A stretch of DNA of 64,000 nt from NCBI GenBank assembly GCA_965205905.1, contig CBDBHZ010000001.1, positions 1-64,000 on the forward strand. Direction: 5' to 3'. The position numbers were made by a program, and so were the translations under genes. Shown here one piece after another: positions 24,015-33,650 of the stretch. Source of the stretch: JAHZMA01 sp965205905 (GTDB taxonomy: Bacteria > Pseudomonadota > Alphaproteobacteria > JABAAW01 > JAHZMA01). Positions within the stretch are counted from its first letter, which is position 1. Every line of letters begins with the position of its first letter. Below the pieces are notes generated by a model. That model did not search any database, had not been told where the DNA came from, and worked only from the letters and a program-made list of their open reading frames with translations.

Positions 24015-26636
24015 TCACGTCAGCAGCGCGTCAGTCATAATTTCCACGATGAATGGTTTATCAGATGCTAAGCCTTGCTTGAATGCGTCATCTAAATCTT
24101 TCTCGTCAGTTACCCGCACGCCATCACCGCCGCATAATTTGGCATATTCAGCAAAATTCGGATTTTGCAAACTTGTCTGCCATACCTGCCATTCGCCATC
24201 GCGTTGCTCTTTAGAGATTTTGCCCAACTCGCCATTATGCAACAAGATAAGCGTGATATTCATGCCATACTTAACCGCTGTGGTGAAATCCGCCAGATAC
24301 TGCCCAAAACCGCCATCGCCTGCAACCGCAACCACTTTACGCTTCTGCCCATCATCACGCACTGCCGCCCACGCGCCCATCGCCGCAGGAAAACCAAAAC
24401 CAATCGAGCCCAAATAACCCGACATAATCACGCTCTGATTGCCCTTGCACTCAAAATATCGCCCGAATGAATAGGTGTTATTGCCAACATCTACACTTAC
24501 CACCGCATTTTCAGGCACGTATGGCGAAAGCTTGGCAAATAACACGGCTGAATTAATACCTTTGCCGTTATTTTCTTGGCTGCGCGTTTGTTTTTCAACC
24601 CGCCAATTTTTCCATAATTTCGCCAGTTTATCGCGCTGATTATCGCAAGCCACATCACCTATTTCAGCCATCATCATATCGGCAGTGGTGGCAATATCGC
24701 CCCAAATCGCCTCGTCAACAGCGTGGAATTTACCCAGCGCCATGCGGTCAAAATCAACCTGAATAATCGCGCGGTTTTTATCAATGCCCGTATGTTTGGA
24801 AAATGATGCGCCAAACACAATCAGCAAATCAGAATCCGACATCAATTCACTGGCAACGGGCGTGCCACTTGCCCCTAACACACTGCCACCTAGCGGATGG
24901 CTATCGGCTATCAGCCCCTTACCCTTAAAGGTGGTGATAATGGGCGCGTTCAATTTTTCTGCCAATGCCAGCACATTATCCATGCCTTGCGTCGCGCCAT
25001 AACCCACAATAATCAGCGGGCGTTTTGCACGGGCAATGCGGTAACATGCCATAGCGACATCTTGCTTGGGCGGGGTGATATTGACACTGCTGATACGCCC
25101 TTGCGGACGCGCAGGCCCTATATCGGCAACATCTTGCACCTGAATTTCATCAGGGAAAATCAGAGTTGCCACATCGCGATTGATAATTGCCGTTTTGCAA
25201 GCGAGGGCGGCAAGCTCAGCATGGTTGCTATCGGATAACACAGTATGGCACGAACTAGATACCGCCTGAAACGCCGATGCTGTATCAATTTCTTGGAATG
25301 CGCCAGCCCCTGTAACTTGCGAATCCACTTGCCCTGCAAGCGCAATCACGGGCGCGCGATCCATTTTGGCATCCCATAAGCCCGTTAGCAAATTGGTTGC
25401 GCCCGGTCCAGCAATCGCAAGGCAGGCGGCAGGTGCGTTTTTCACTTTGGCATAGCCAGAACAAGCAAAGGCGGCAACGGCTTCGTGGCGGATACCGAAA
25501 AAGCGCATCTTGCCTTTTTGTTCTTGCACGCGCACGGCTTCGGCAACGCCTAAATTGGAATGCCCCACCATGCCAAACACGGTATCCACGCCAAATTCTA
25601 CCAATGTTTCCATCATTAAATGGCTTACAGTCCAGTCGGAACGTTTGGGCGCGGGCATTAATGCCAATAATGCGCCATTTTCTTCTTTCAGCGTGATGGT
25701 ATCAACCGAATGGTCGTTACCCACGCCTTTACCGCTTTTTAGGTCAAACTTAAAGCCATGCCATGGGCAACGGATTTTGCCCTCGCATACTTCGCCATCG
25801 CCTAATGGGCCGCCCTGATGCGGACAGCGGGCATCAACTGCAAAGAAACCCTTATCGGTTTTGGTAACGGCAATGCGCTTATTTTGCAACTGCACCACTT
25901 TAATCGCGTCTTGTTTGAAATCAGCAATTTTGGCAATTTCTAGCCATTCTTCTTGGCTATCACCTGCATCGCGGTTGGCTTTGGCAATGGTAATATCTTC
26001 GTTATCCTTAAAGCCTGCATACCAATGTGAGCCATCACAAAATGGCTTATTGCGCGATTGCCCACAGCGACATAATGCGTAATGGTCGGGGCTTTTTCCT
26101 TTAGGCGTATTATCTTCGGCATTTTCTAATGCGAGCGGAATGTTGCCACGCACCAAAAAGGGTCCATCGCGTGAGACTTGAATATGGGTGGTATCTTCGA
26201 AATATTGGTGATGGGTTTTGTCGCCAAACGCATAAGAAAGCGCACCTGACGGGCATTTTTTGATGGTATCGATAATCTCTTGTGGCGGGGCGGCATCAGC
26301 ATCTGACCATTGTTTTTCGCTCCACACTTTGCTAAGTTCGGTGGTGCAAACGCCTGCATGGGCGCATAACCCACGATTATCTAAAATGCTGATTTCCTTA
26401 CCATCATAGCGGTCTAGCGCATCTGGTGTGCGGTCTGCTTGTTTGGCGTCATCAAAGCCCGTGCTGTTATGGGTGCCATCGCAAAATGGCTTGTTTTTGG
26501 AATAGCCGCAACGGCAGAGTGAGAGTTTCTCGCGGGTTTTAATGGTTTCGCCGCGCGAATTTCTGAAATCATCAAGCCCCGAAACCGTTATAGGTCCATT
26601 TTTGATGAATGATATTTTAGGATTTTTTTGTGACAT
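24015..26636 (-). CDS. Fusion of CDGSH, ferredoxin-like, Rieske and ThDP-enzyme domains
   Basis: An 873-residue multidomain protein. In order: CDGSH iron-sulfur motif (Cys41, Cys43, Cys52, His56); a divergent ferredoxin-like segment with three cysteines (Cys91, Cys97, Cys128, ending KCPSGALSY); a second CDGSH motif (Cys189, Cys191, Cys200, His204); a Rieske [2Fe-2S] domain (Cys271, His273, Cys290, His293 in CPHQGG and CPWHGF); and, from about 335, a full thiamine-diphosphate enzyme of the acetolactate synthase/pyruvate oxidase type. The ThDP part has the catalytic Glu385 (RHEAVAAF), a central domain, and the cofactor motif GDG at 773-775 with Asn801. All cluster ligands are intact. It probably decarboxylates a 2-oxo acid and hands electrons to its own clusters, or senses redox state. 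Substrate unknown. It is divergent from an MDR oxidoreductase. Confidence 0.85.
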   Translation of the reverse strand: MSQKNPKISFIKNGPITVSGLDDFRNSRGETIKTREKLSLCRCGYSKNKPFCDGTHNSTGFDDAKQADRTPDALDRYDGKEISILDNRGLCAHAGVCTTELSKVWSEKQWSDADAAPPQEIIDTIKKCPSGALSYAFGDKTHHQYFEDTTHIQVSRDGPFLVRGNIPLALENAEDNTPKGKSPDHYALCRCGQSRNKPFCDGSHWYAGFKDNEDITIAKANRDAGDSQEEWLEIAKIADFKQDAIKVVQLQNKRIAVTKTDKGFFAVDARCPHQGGPLGDGEVCEGKIRCPWHGFKFDLKSGKGVGNDHSVDTITLKEENGALLALMPAPKRSDWTVSHLMMETLVEFGVDTVFGMVGHSNLGVAEAVRVQEQKGKMRFFGIRHEAVAAFACSGYAKVKNAPAACLAIAGPGATNLLTGLWDAKMDRAPVIALAGQVDSQVTGAGAFQEIDTASAFQAVSSSCHTVLSDSNHAELAALACKTAIINRDVATLIFPDEIQVQDVADIGPARPQGRISSVNITPPKQDVAMACYRIARAKRPLIIVGYGATQGMDNVLALAEKLNAPIITTFKGKGLIADSHPLGGSVLGASGTPVASELMSDSDLLIVFGASFSKHTGIDKNRAIIQVDFDRMALGKFHAVDEAIWGDIATTADMMMAEIGDVACDNQRDKLAKLWKNWRVEKQTRSQENNGKGINSAVLFAKLSPYVPENAVVSVDVGNNTYSFGRYFECKGNQSVIMSGYLGSIGFGFPAAMGAWAAVRDDGQKRKVVAVAGDGGFGQYLADFTTAVKYGMNITLILLHNGELGKISKEQRDGEWQVWQTSLQNPNFAEYAKLCGGDGVRVTDEKDLDDAFKQGLASDKPFIVEIMTDALLT

Positions 26637-26741
26637 AATTGCCCCCTATTGCTATTGACCTCTATTATGATTGCTATTTATCACTATGCGTGTTATTGGA
26701 TAAAATTGCAAGAGATTTTACAATATTTTAAGGAGGCAATC

Positions 26742-27872
26742 ATGCTAACGGACGGTACTATTCCACCAAAGATGAAAGCGATTCTATTATCAGGCTATGG
26801 CGGTTTTGATAAGATGCACTATGCCGATACCGAAATCCCGCAATTACAGGGCAACGAGGTATTGGTGAAGGTGAAAGCCTGCGGGTTAAATAATACCGAT
26901 ATTAACACCAGAGTCGGCTGGTATTCTAAATCGGTGAGTGGCGCGACTGATGATTCGCAAATCGGTGAAAGCAGTGAAGATGGGGCATGGGGTGGTTCAT
27001 CGCTTGATTTTCCGCATATTCAAGGCGCGGATGTGTGCGGTATTGTGGTGGCAGTGATGCGCGAGAGTGAACGCTATTTGCTGGGCAAACGCGTGCTGAT
27101 TGATACATGGATGCGGAATTGGGATGTGCCAATGGATAGGTGGCAATGCGGTTATTTTGGCTCGGAATGTAAGGGCGGTTTTGCCGAATATACCAAAGCA
27201 GCATCACAGCAAATCCATCTGATAGAAAGCGATTATACCGATTGCGAACTTGCAACTTTCCCCACAGCCTACGCCACAGCTGAAAATATGTTGGCACGCG
27301 CCAATGTGAAAGCAGGAAAAGTGGTGCTGATAACAGGCGCATCGGGCGGGGTTGGCTCGGCATTGATTCAGCTTGCCAAAAGGCGCGGTGCAATAACGGT
27401 GGCACTCTGTAGCGATGCGAAGCAGGCGATATTGCGCGATGCGGTTGCGCCCGATGTGATACTGCCCCGTAATCTTAGGTTTGATGATTTAACGCAGAAA
27501 TTGAAGGATAGCATTGGGCGCGAGAAAGTAGATGTGGTCGCTGATATTGTGGGCGGTGATTATTTCAGCACGTTATTAGAGGTGATTGACCGTGGCGGTT
27601 ATTACACTTGTTCGGGCGCGATTGCAGGACCGATCGTATCGCTGGATTTACGCAGTTTTTATCTGAATGATATTACGTTTACGGGTGCAACTGTTACCAC
27701 ACCCAATGTTTTTGGTGATATTGTCAGCTATATCGAGCGCAAGGAAATCAAGCCATTATTGGCAGAGACTTATCCGCTAGAACAGTTGCAGCAAGCACAA
27801 GAAGCGTTTTTGGCAAAACAGCATATGGGTAATATTGTTGTGACATGTTGTGATGAGGATAGCGAGATATAA
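26742..27872 (+). CDS. Zinc-independent-looking MDR oxidoreductase (quinone reductase/alcohol dehydrogenase-like)
   Basis: The frame opens at 26649, but ATG 26742 is chosen because AAGGAGG lies at 26730-26736 and the protein then begins as expected. The 376-residue product has a GroES-like N-terminal half (VLVKVKACGLNNTDINTR, then QGADVCGIVV) and a Rossmann half with the NADPH motif GASGGVGSALIQLAKRRG. The catalytic-zinc Cys of classical alcohol dehydrogenases has a counterpart in KACGLNN, yet the remaining zinc ligands are not clear, so a quinone reductase or crotonyl-CoA-reductase-like role is as likely. It is divergent from the fusion gene; a shared pathway is possible. Confidence 0.85.
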   Translation: MLTDGTIPPKMKAILLSGYGGFDKMHYADTEIPQLQGNEVLVKVKACGLNNTDINTRVGWYSKSVSGATDDSQIGESSEDGAWGGSSLDFPHIQGADVCGIVVAVMRESERYLLGKRVLIDTWMRNWDVPMDRWQCGYFGSECKGGFAEYTKAASQQIHLIESDYTDCELATFPTAYATAENMLARANVKAGKVVLITGASGGVGSALIQLAKRRGAITVALCSDAKQAILRDAVAPDVILPRNLRFDDLTQKLKDSIGREKVDVVADIVGGDYFSTLLEVIDRGGYYTCSGAIAGPIVSLDLRSFYLNDITFTGATVTTPNVFGDIVSYIERKEIKPLLAETYPLEQLQQAQEAFLAKQHMGNIVVTCCDEDSEI

Positions 27873-27873
27873 C

Positions 27874-27901
27874 TTGACTATTATGTGATATTGTTTAAGA
27901 T
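27874..27901 (+). promoter_or_regulatory. Possible promoter of the first giant lipoprotein gene
   Basis: TTGACT (27874-27879) and TAAGAT (27896-27901) with a 16-base spacer lie in the 60-base gap before gene A, just behind the MDR stop codon. The -10 matches consensus at only four of six positions, so this is tentative. Confidence 0.35.
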
Positions 27902-27932
27902 GCAGGATATTTTGTTATTTTAGGATTAAAAT

Positions 27933-30900
27933 GTGAATAAATATTTTTATATCATCATTTTGGTTACCACCCTTATTGTAAGCGGTTGTAGCACACAGCG
28001 TGGTGGCAGTGGCGTTGTTAGCTCTGGCGTTGTCAGTGATGATGTTTTTATCGCCGATAGTATCAAAAAGATTGAGACCGATGAGGCGCTTCGTCAAGAA
28101 ACTCATGCTCCGTATGCATCATTCACTGAAGCAACAGCCGATACCGATAATACAGACCCTAAAATATTCACTCTACAAGGATTGGCGGTGCAAGGCGACG
28201 AGACGACCAATTACACTGGCAGTGGTGCATTGGGTTGGTCGCAAGATGGTGAGACTATCATCAATGTTGCCACAATCGCATTCCCTGCTGTAACGCTCAC
28301 TTTTGATGGTGAAGGCAATATATCGGGAGTAAAGGCTTATTTTGCTAATAGAACCTATGATATTGAACGTGATGATGGCAATTCTCCGATGCAGGTGAGC
28401 GCAACAAATATTGATAGTGGCGCGCAAAGCGATGCGACGATTGCCAAACTTACCGTCGATAGAGAGCAGAGTTTTGGCTTTGCGTCAAATTATATGGTGC
28501 ATATTGGCTGGAATCTTGAACGAACGCAAGGCGATGCCAACCAATTGGTGGCGCTTGGTAGTGGTAAAGATAGGTCATATAGCATCAATGGCAATATGAT
28601 AGCGGGTATTGAAACAGAATATGCTTCTATCCCTGATTATGATACGGCAAGTTTTATTGGCAAAGGGCGCGGGTTTTACACGCATGTTAGTGATGATATC
28701 GATAGCTATGCCACCATCTTTGATGTTACCACAGATGTTAATTTTGTTAATAGAACAATTTCTATCAATAGCGCCAAAACAATGCAATGTAGCGATAAAA
28801 ACAAGATTGGCAGCTGCACCACTGGCATGAGTTTTCTTGATTTTAGCACGCAAGGAAAATATAGTTACGTTATAGCTGATGAGTCTGTTTTTGCGGGCGT
28901 TGTTTCACTGAAAGACGCTCCTTCTTTTTTAGGCACGATTGATGTAAGGTTCTACGGTGGCAACGCGCAGGAATTGGGCGGTATCTTTGCGATGCGTGAT
29001 GAAACGGGTGCTTATTATTATGGCGCATTCGGTGGTGAGCGTGATGGCATTACGGTGCCATCTGTGTTTCATAACAGGTTGGTTGATGAAGAGGTGAGTG
29101 GTGATAATGTTACAGTGATTACCAATGCTATTGCAGGTAATGGTTCGCACGGTTCGCTTACCGATGCGGCTGATGCGGGTGATGCGGTTAATAGCAATAT
29201 GTTCACAGTGAAGGCTTTATCGGTTTACATAGATGATAATATTGATTACACGCGGACGCCAAATCGGACTTGGGATAAGGCTGATAAAGCGCGAGTGGTT
29301 GGTCTTACAAGAGCGAGCGGCTCTGCGGTATCTCTCACTTTTGATGGTAGCAGTGATATAGATGCAACTCTTTATTTGAATGATATTTATACAGGCAAGG
29401 CTGATAGAAGCACGGTTTTCGGATTGGTTGATGATAAAGGCACTGAAAGTGAAGATGATGATGAAATAGTTGCTTCTAACTATATGGCTTATATCAGTTG
29501 GAATGCGAGACGCAAATATGACAATTTTGACAATGCCAGCCCTAACTTAACTGATAAAGATTATACGATTGGTGGCGTGACATTGGCGGGTATTGAAACC
29601 GCAGATTCGAATATTCCATTATCTGAAACTCTTGATTTTACAGGCAACGGACGTGGCACTTATGGCAGTTATGATGCAGATAATGTTCTTGTAGAAAGCT
29701 ATGATGCGGTGTTTGATGTAACCGCAACAGTTAATTTCGAAGATAAAAATGTCAGGATTATCAGCCTTAACAGCTGTAAAGTGGTTGTCAATCCCAAATG
29801 CGACGCGAATGGTATTGATAGGCAGAGCCAGCTTAATTTTAGCACGCAGGTGATGCTTTATAATGACCAAAATAATATCAGCGGTGATGTAACCAGTAAT
29901 GATGATGTTCTAGCAGGCACGGTTGATGCAAGGTTCTATGGTAATTATGCGGCAGAATTGGGTGGCACATTTGCGCTTGTTAATAATGAGGGTAAAAGCC
30001 ATTATTATGGGGTGTTTGGTGCGAAACGTGGTTATTTTATCTCTAGCGAAACAGTTGAAACAAAAGTTGCAGGCACGCCCGCAGAAAACTTTAAAGGTCT
30101 AACAGTGTTTACGGATAGCAATCGCGTTGTTAGCGGGGTCGGCAAAACGGATATTGCCCTTAAAACCACTGCTGTTGAAATCATAAATAATAGTGCTGAT
30201 AAAACAATTATCAACAATCGAATAACGGGCGCAGTGGTTCAGTTTGATTATGATGCTGATGGTAATGTTGCCGATAATGGTTTAAGATTGTATTTTGCTG
30301 ATAAAAAATATAGAATTAGCGATGGTTCGCCTGCTGTTGATGGCACTGGTGATGCGCCTGATGAATTTGGGTTAAGCCGCTCTTCAGATGATTTCGGCTT
30401 TGAGGTAGCTTATATGGCACGGGTGCTTTGGGATGTGAATCAGCTTGATTACAAAAGCTATGGTTATGCGATGACGGGCTTTGAAACTGATAGTCTCGCG
30501 ATTCCTAGCAGTGGTTTTGCCAGTTTTACGGGCAGAGGCGCAGGGCAATATTATTCTGTTACCGATAGCATCAATGTTTGGTTTAATACAAAAGCTGATG
30601 TTAATTTTACCAATCGCACTATCAAACTAACCAGCGACACAACATGCAGTTCTAACGTTGCGACGAATTGCGCGCAAACAAACTATCAGCAGTTTGCCCT
30701 TAATTTTACGAGCAATTTAAGCTATGATGCGGGTGAAGAAACTCTCACTGGCACGATTCTTAGTGCAGGTGATGATAGCGTCAGCAACTCAAGATTAACA
30801 GGCACAGCGCAAGCCAGATTTTACGGGGCGAAGTTACAAGAATTTGGTGGCACATTTAACATGGCACTTAATGGCAAGTCAGGCTATGTTGGCTGGTTCG

Positions 30901-33647
30901 GGGGCGAGCGCGACTATCTCATCTCTACTGAAACGCTTGCAACCATTCATACTGAAACGCCAGAAACATTTAATAAGCATGAATTAACAAGCTTTAATGA
31001 TGATGCCCGCAAAGGCAATGGTGCAGGCACAACGGGTAATGCGTTCGCCATAGATAATGCGGTGCTAATAACTAGAAATACCAATGATAGCACAATCACC
31101 AATAACATCATCAATGGTGCAGTCGCTGAATTTGATTATGCTGATAATGGCGATTTTAATGAGTTAAGATATTATTATGCAAATAAGAAATATCAAACAG
31201 GAAGTGATAGCACTAAGTTGGGTGTTTCTGTGTATGATGATACCCCTATTTCTGACGGTGCTGATATGCCTAAGCAGTTCCATATAACCAGACAGTCCTT
31301 TTATTTTGGCTTTACTTCTACCTATATGGCAGAGATTCAGTGGCGTTTGGATCAGGATGGTTATAATAGCTACGGCTATGGCATTATGGGTTTTGCAACA
31401 GATTTGACCTCTATTTCTACCACTGCCACTGCTGTTAACTTCACTGGCAGAGGGCGCGGGCAATATTATACTTCTACTGCTAGTGATAGTAATTATCTTG
31501 TCTATGGTATAACCGCCAATGTTAATTTTGCCACCCGCAATGTAACCCTAACAGGCACCCATGAGGATACCGCCTATGATTACCTTGATTTTACTGGCAA
31601 TTTAAGCTATGAAGCGGATACCAATGTCCTTACTGGCACTGATTGGGAAACCACAGGCGATACGCTTGATGTTACTAAAGCAAAATTATTCGGAGGGGCA
31701 GATGCCAAATTTTATGGGCCTTTATTGCAAGAATTAGGTGGCACATTCAGCCTAACCAATGAAACTGCGGGCTATGTCGGCTATTTCGGGGCACAGCGGC
31801 AGACCTATCTCGCCTTTAATGAAGCAGTAGTTGAAACCACCTATGTTGGAACGCCAGAAACATTTAATGCGAATAATCTAACAAGCTTTACGGGTGATGA
31901 CCGCAAAGGCACAAGCAATAATGTTCTCGCAATAGATAATGCTGTTTCGCTAACGAAACACAAAACTGATAAAACAATCACCTATCGCAAAATAACGGGT
32001 GCAGTGACTGAGTTTGATTATCAATCAAATGGTGCGTTTGCTGAAAATGGGTTAAGACTATATTTTGCTGATAAAAAATATAGCGTAACTACTCCTGATG
32101 ATAATGATCAGGATTATGCTGGTGATAATACCCCCGATAGAGGCGGTATTGATACAAAACCCGGTTATTTTGGGCTAACCAAAGAGAGTCGCCATTTCCG
32201 CTTTGCGCCGAATTATATGGTATGGGTTTATTGGGTGCTGAACGAGGATGATTATATTGAGCGCGGTTTTACCACCACTGGTTATGAAACAGCGGGCGTT
32301 GCTATCCCAAGCCCTACCAGTAATATTATTTTCAAGGGTGAGGGGCATGCACAATATTATTCTGAGAATTTTGATGAATATTTTGAATTTGGCATCACCG
32401 CGAATGTTAATTTTGCTACCCGTAATGTAACCCTCACCAGTAGTGGCACATGTATTCATAGAAGTGACCCTAATAATGTTTGCGTATCAGGTGAAGCGCG
32501 ACCTGCGCTTGATTTCACGGGTAATTTAAGCTATGTGGCAGGTGAGAATATTCTCACTGGCACGATTGAAACCGCTGGTGATGATTTAAATTTTGATGCG
32601 CTTGATGGCACAGAATTAACAGGCACAGCCGATGCCAGATTTTACGGTGGCAATGTCCAAGAATTTGGTGGCGTATTTAGTCTTAACAATGCAACTGCAG
32701 GCTTTGCGGGCATGTTCGGAGCTGAACGGGAATATTTTACCGTTAGCGGAGCGGTGGCAACCACCCATGCTGATACGCCAACAACATTTAATCAACATAA
32801 TTTGGTAAAATTTACGGATAAAGTCATCCGCATAAGTAAAGAGAACAACGCTTTTAAAGCGACTGCGGTGCAGATAACCAAGAGTAAAACAGGTGATAAT
32901 CATATCACTTACAACAAAATCACGGGTGCTGTGGTTGATGTTGATTTTGATAGCGGTGGTTATTTCAGTCATTATGGTTTAAGATTATATGTTGCTGATA
33001 AAAAATACAGCGTAACGGATGGTAATCGTGTTTGGGATTATATTAATGATTCTACGCCTGATGCCCATGGTGATGATATTCCTGATTTGCTTGCGTTAAG
33101 CTACGGTGGCAGTGCTTTCCGCGTTGAAGTGCATTATATGACGCGCGTGCTATGGGAATTGGATGAAGATGATTATAAAAGCTACGGTTATGCCGTTGCT
33201 GGTTTTGAAACCACTGGCACTGCTATCCCTAGCACTGGCACTAATGTTAGCTTCACTGGTGGAGGGCGTGGGCAATATTATACGGCTAGCACTGAATTAG
33301 AAACTTACTTTGTTGCAACTGCCGAAGTTAATTTTGCCACCCGCAATATCGGCCTAACAACTACGAATACATGCAGTAATTACACGTCTAATTGCGAGAG
33401 TGAAAATCAGAAAAATCACCTTGATTTCACTGGCACATTAACCTATGCCGAAGATAAAAACATCATCACTGGCAGTATCAAAACCAAAGGCGATGATTTA
33501 ACTTATGATGCCGATGATGGCACAGAATTAACAGGCACAGCCGAAGCCAGATTTTACGGACCAGCGGCCGAAGAATTTGGTGGCACATTCAGCCTAACAA
33601 ATGCCACTACAGGCTATATCGGCTATTTTGGCGTGAAGAAAGACTAA
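27933..33647 (+). CDS. Giant TbpB-like repeat lipoprotein A (6 units)
   Basis: The 1904-residue protein starts at GTG (AGGATT upstream; the nearby ATG runs into a stop). The signal peptide MNKYFYIIILVTTLIVSGC has lipidated Cys19 followed by Ser, so outer-membrane sorting is expected, then a Gly/Ser-rich tether. Six tandem units follow, with their FYG signatures encoded near 28948, 29931, 30815, 31705, 32635 and 33548. Each unit has NYMAYISW-like, FTGKGRG-like, DARFYG, E-[LF]-GGTF and FGAxR-like blocks. The first two end in YYG (class I), the last four in GYVG/GYIG forms (class II). The FYG...ELGG...FGA signature is that of the TbpB beta-barrel domain; one unit is about one TbpB lobe long. Likely surface-exposed; ligand unknown. 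The N-terminal 80 residues closely resemble those of protein C. Confidence 0.8.
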   Translation: MNKYFYIIILVTTLIVSGCSTQRGGSGVVSSGVVSDDVFIADSIKKIETDEALRQETHAPYASFTEATADTDNTDPKIFTLQGLAVQGDETTNYTGSGALGWSQDGETIINVATIAFPAVTLTFDGEGNISGVKAYFANRTYDIERDDGNSPMQVSATNIDSGAQSDATIAKLTVDREQSFGFASNYMVHIGWNLERTQGDANQLVALGSGKDRSYSINGNMIAGIETEYASIPDYDTASFIGKGRGFYTHVSDDIDSYATIFDVTTDVNFVNRTISINSAKTMQCSDKNKIGSCTTGMSFLDFSTQGKYSYVIADESVFAGVVSLKDAPSFLGTIDVRFYGGNAQELGGIFAMRDETGAYYYGAFGGERDGITVPSVFHNRLVDEEVSGDNVTVITNAIAGNGSHGSLTDAADAGDAVNSNMFTVKALSVYIDDNIDYTRTPNRTWDKADKARVVGLTRASGSAVSLTFDGSSDIDATLYLNDIYTGKADRSTVFGLVDDKGTESEDDDEIVASNYMAYISWNARRKYDNFDNASPNLTDKDYTIGGVTLAGIETADSNIPLSETLDFTGNGRGTYGSYDADNVLVESYDAVFDVTATVNFEDKNVRIISLNSCKVVVNPKCDANGIDRQSQLNFSTQVMLYNDQNNISGDVTSNDDVLAGTVDARFYGNYAAELGGTFALVNNEGKSHYYGVFGAKRGYFISSETVETKVAGTPAENFKGLTVFTDSNRVVSGVGKTDIALKTTAVEIINNSADKTIINNRITGAVVQFDYDADGNVADNGLRLYFADKKYRISDGSPAVDGTGDAPDEFGLSRSSDDFGFEVAYMARVLWDVNQLDYKSYGYAMTGFETDSLAIPSSGFASFTGRGAGQYYSVTDSINVWFNTKADVNFTNRTIKLTSDTTCSSNVATNCAQTNYQQFALNFTSNLSYDAGEETLTGTILSAGDDSVSNSRLTGTAQARFYGAKLQEFGGTFNMALNGKSGYVGWFGGERDYLISTETLATIHTETPETFNKHELTSFNDDARKGNGAGTTGNAFAIDNAVLITRNTNDSTITNNIINGAVAEFDYADNGDFNELRYYYANKKYQTGSDSTKLGVSVYDDTPISDGADMPKQFHITRQSFYFGFTSTYMAEIQWRLDQDGYNSYGYGIMGFATDLTSISTTATAVNFTGRGRGQYYTSTASDSNYLVYGITANVNFATRNVTLTGTHEDTAYDYLDFTGNLSYEADTNVLTGTDWETTGDTLDVTKAKLFGGADAKFYGPLLQELGGTFSLTNETAGYVGYFGAQRQTYLAFNEAVVETTYVGTPETFNANNLTSFTGDDRKGTSNNVLAIDNAVSLTKHKTDKTITYRKITGAVTEFDYQSNGAFAENGLRLYFADKKYSVTTPDDNDQDYAGDNTPDRGGIDTKPGYFGLTKESRHFRFAPNYMVWVYWVLNEDDYIERGFTTTGYETAGVAIPSPTSNIIFKGEGHAQYYSENFDEYFEFGITANVNFATRNVTLTSSGTCIHRSDPNNVCVSGEARPALDFTGNLSYVAGENILTGTIETAGDDLNFDALDGTELTGTADARFYGGNVQEFGGVFSLNNATAGFAGMFGAEREYFTVSGAVATTHADTPTTFNQHNLVKFTDKVIRISKENNAFKATAVQITKSKTGDNHITYNKITGAVVDVDFDSGGYFSHYGLRLYVADKKYSVTDGNRVWDYINDSTPDAHGDDIPDLLALSYGGSAFRVEVHYMTRVLWELDEDDYKSYGYAVAGFETTGTAIPSTGTNVSFTGGGRGQYYTASTELETYFVATAEVNFATRNIGLTTTNTCSNYTSNCESENQKNHLDFTGTLTYAEDKNIITGSIKTKGDDLTYDADDGTELTGTAEARFYGPAAEEFGGTFSLTNATTGYIGYFGVKKD

Positions 33648-33650
33648 ATC

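Noticed and set aside
24049..25818. Several + strand reading frames of 70-120 residues opposite the ThDP fusion gene
   Set aside because: Antisense to a gene with clear motifs throughout; no supporting start signals.
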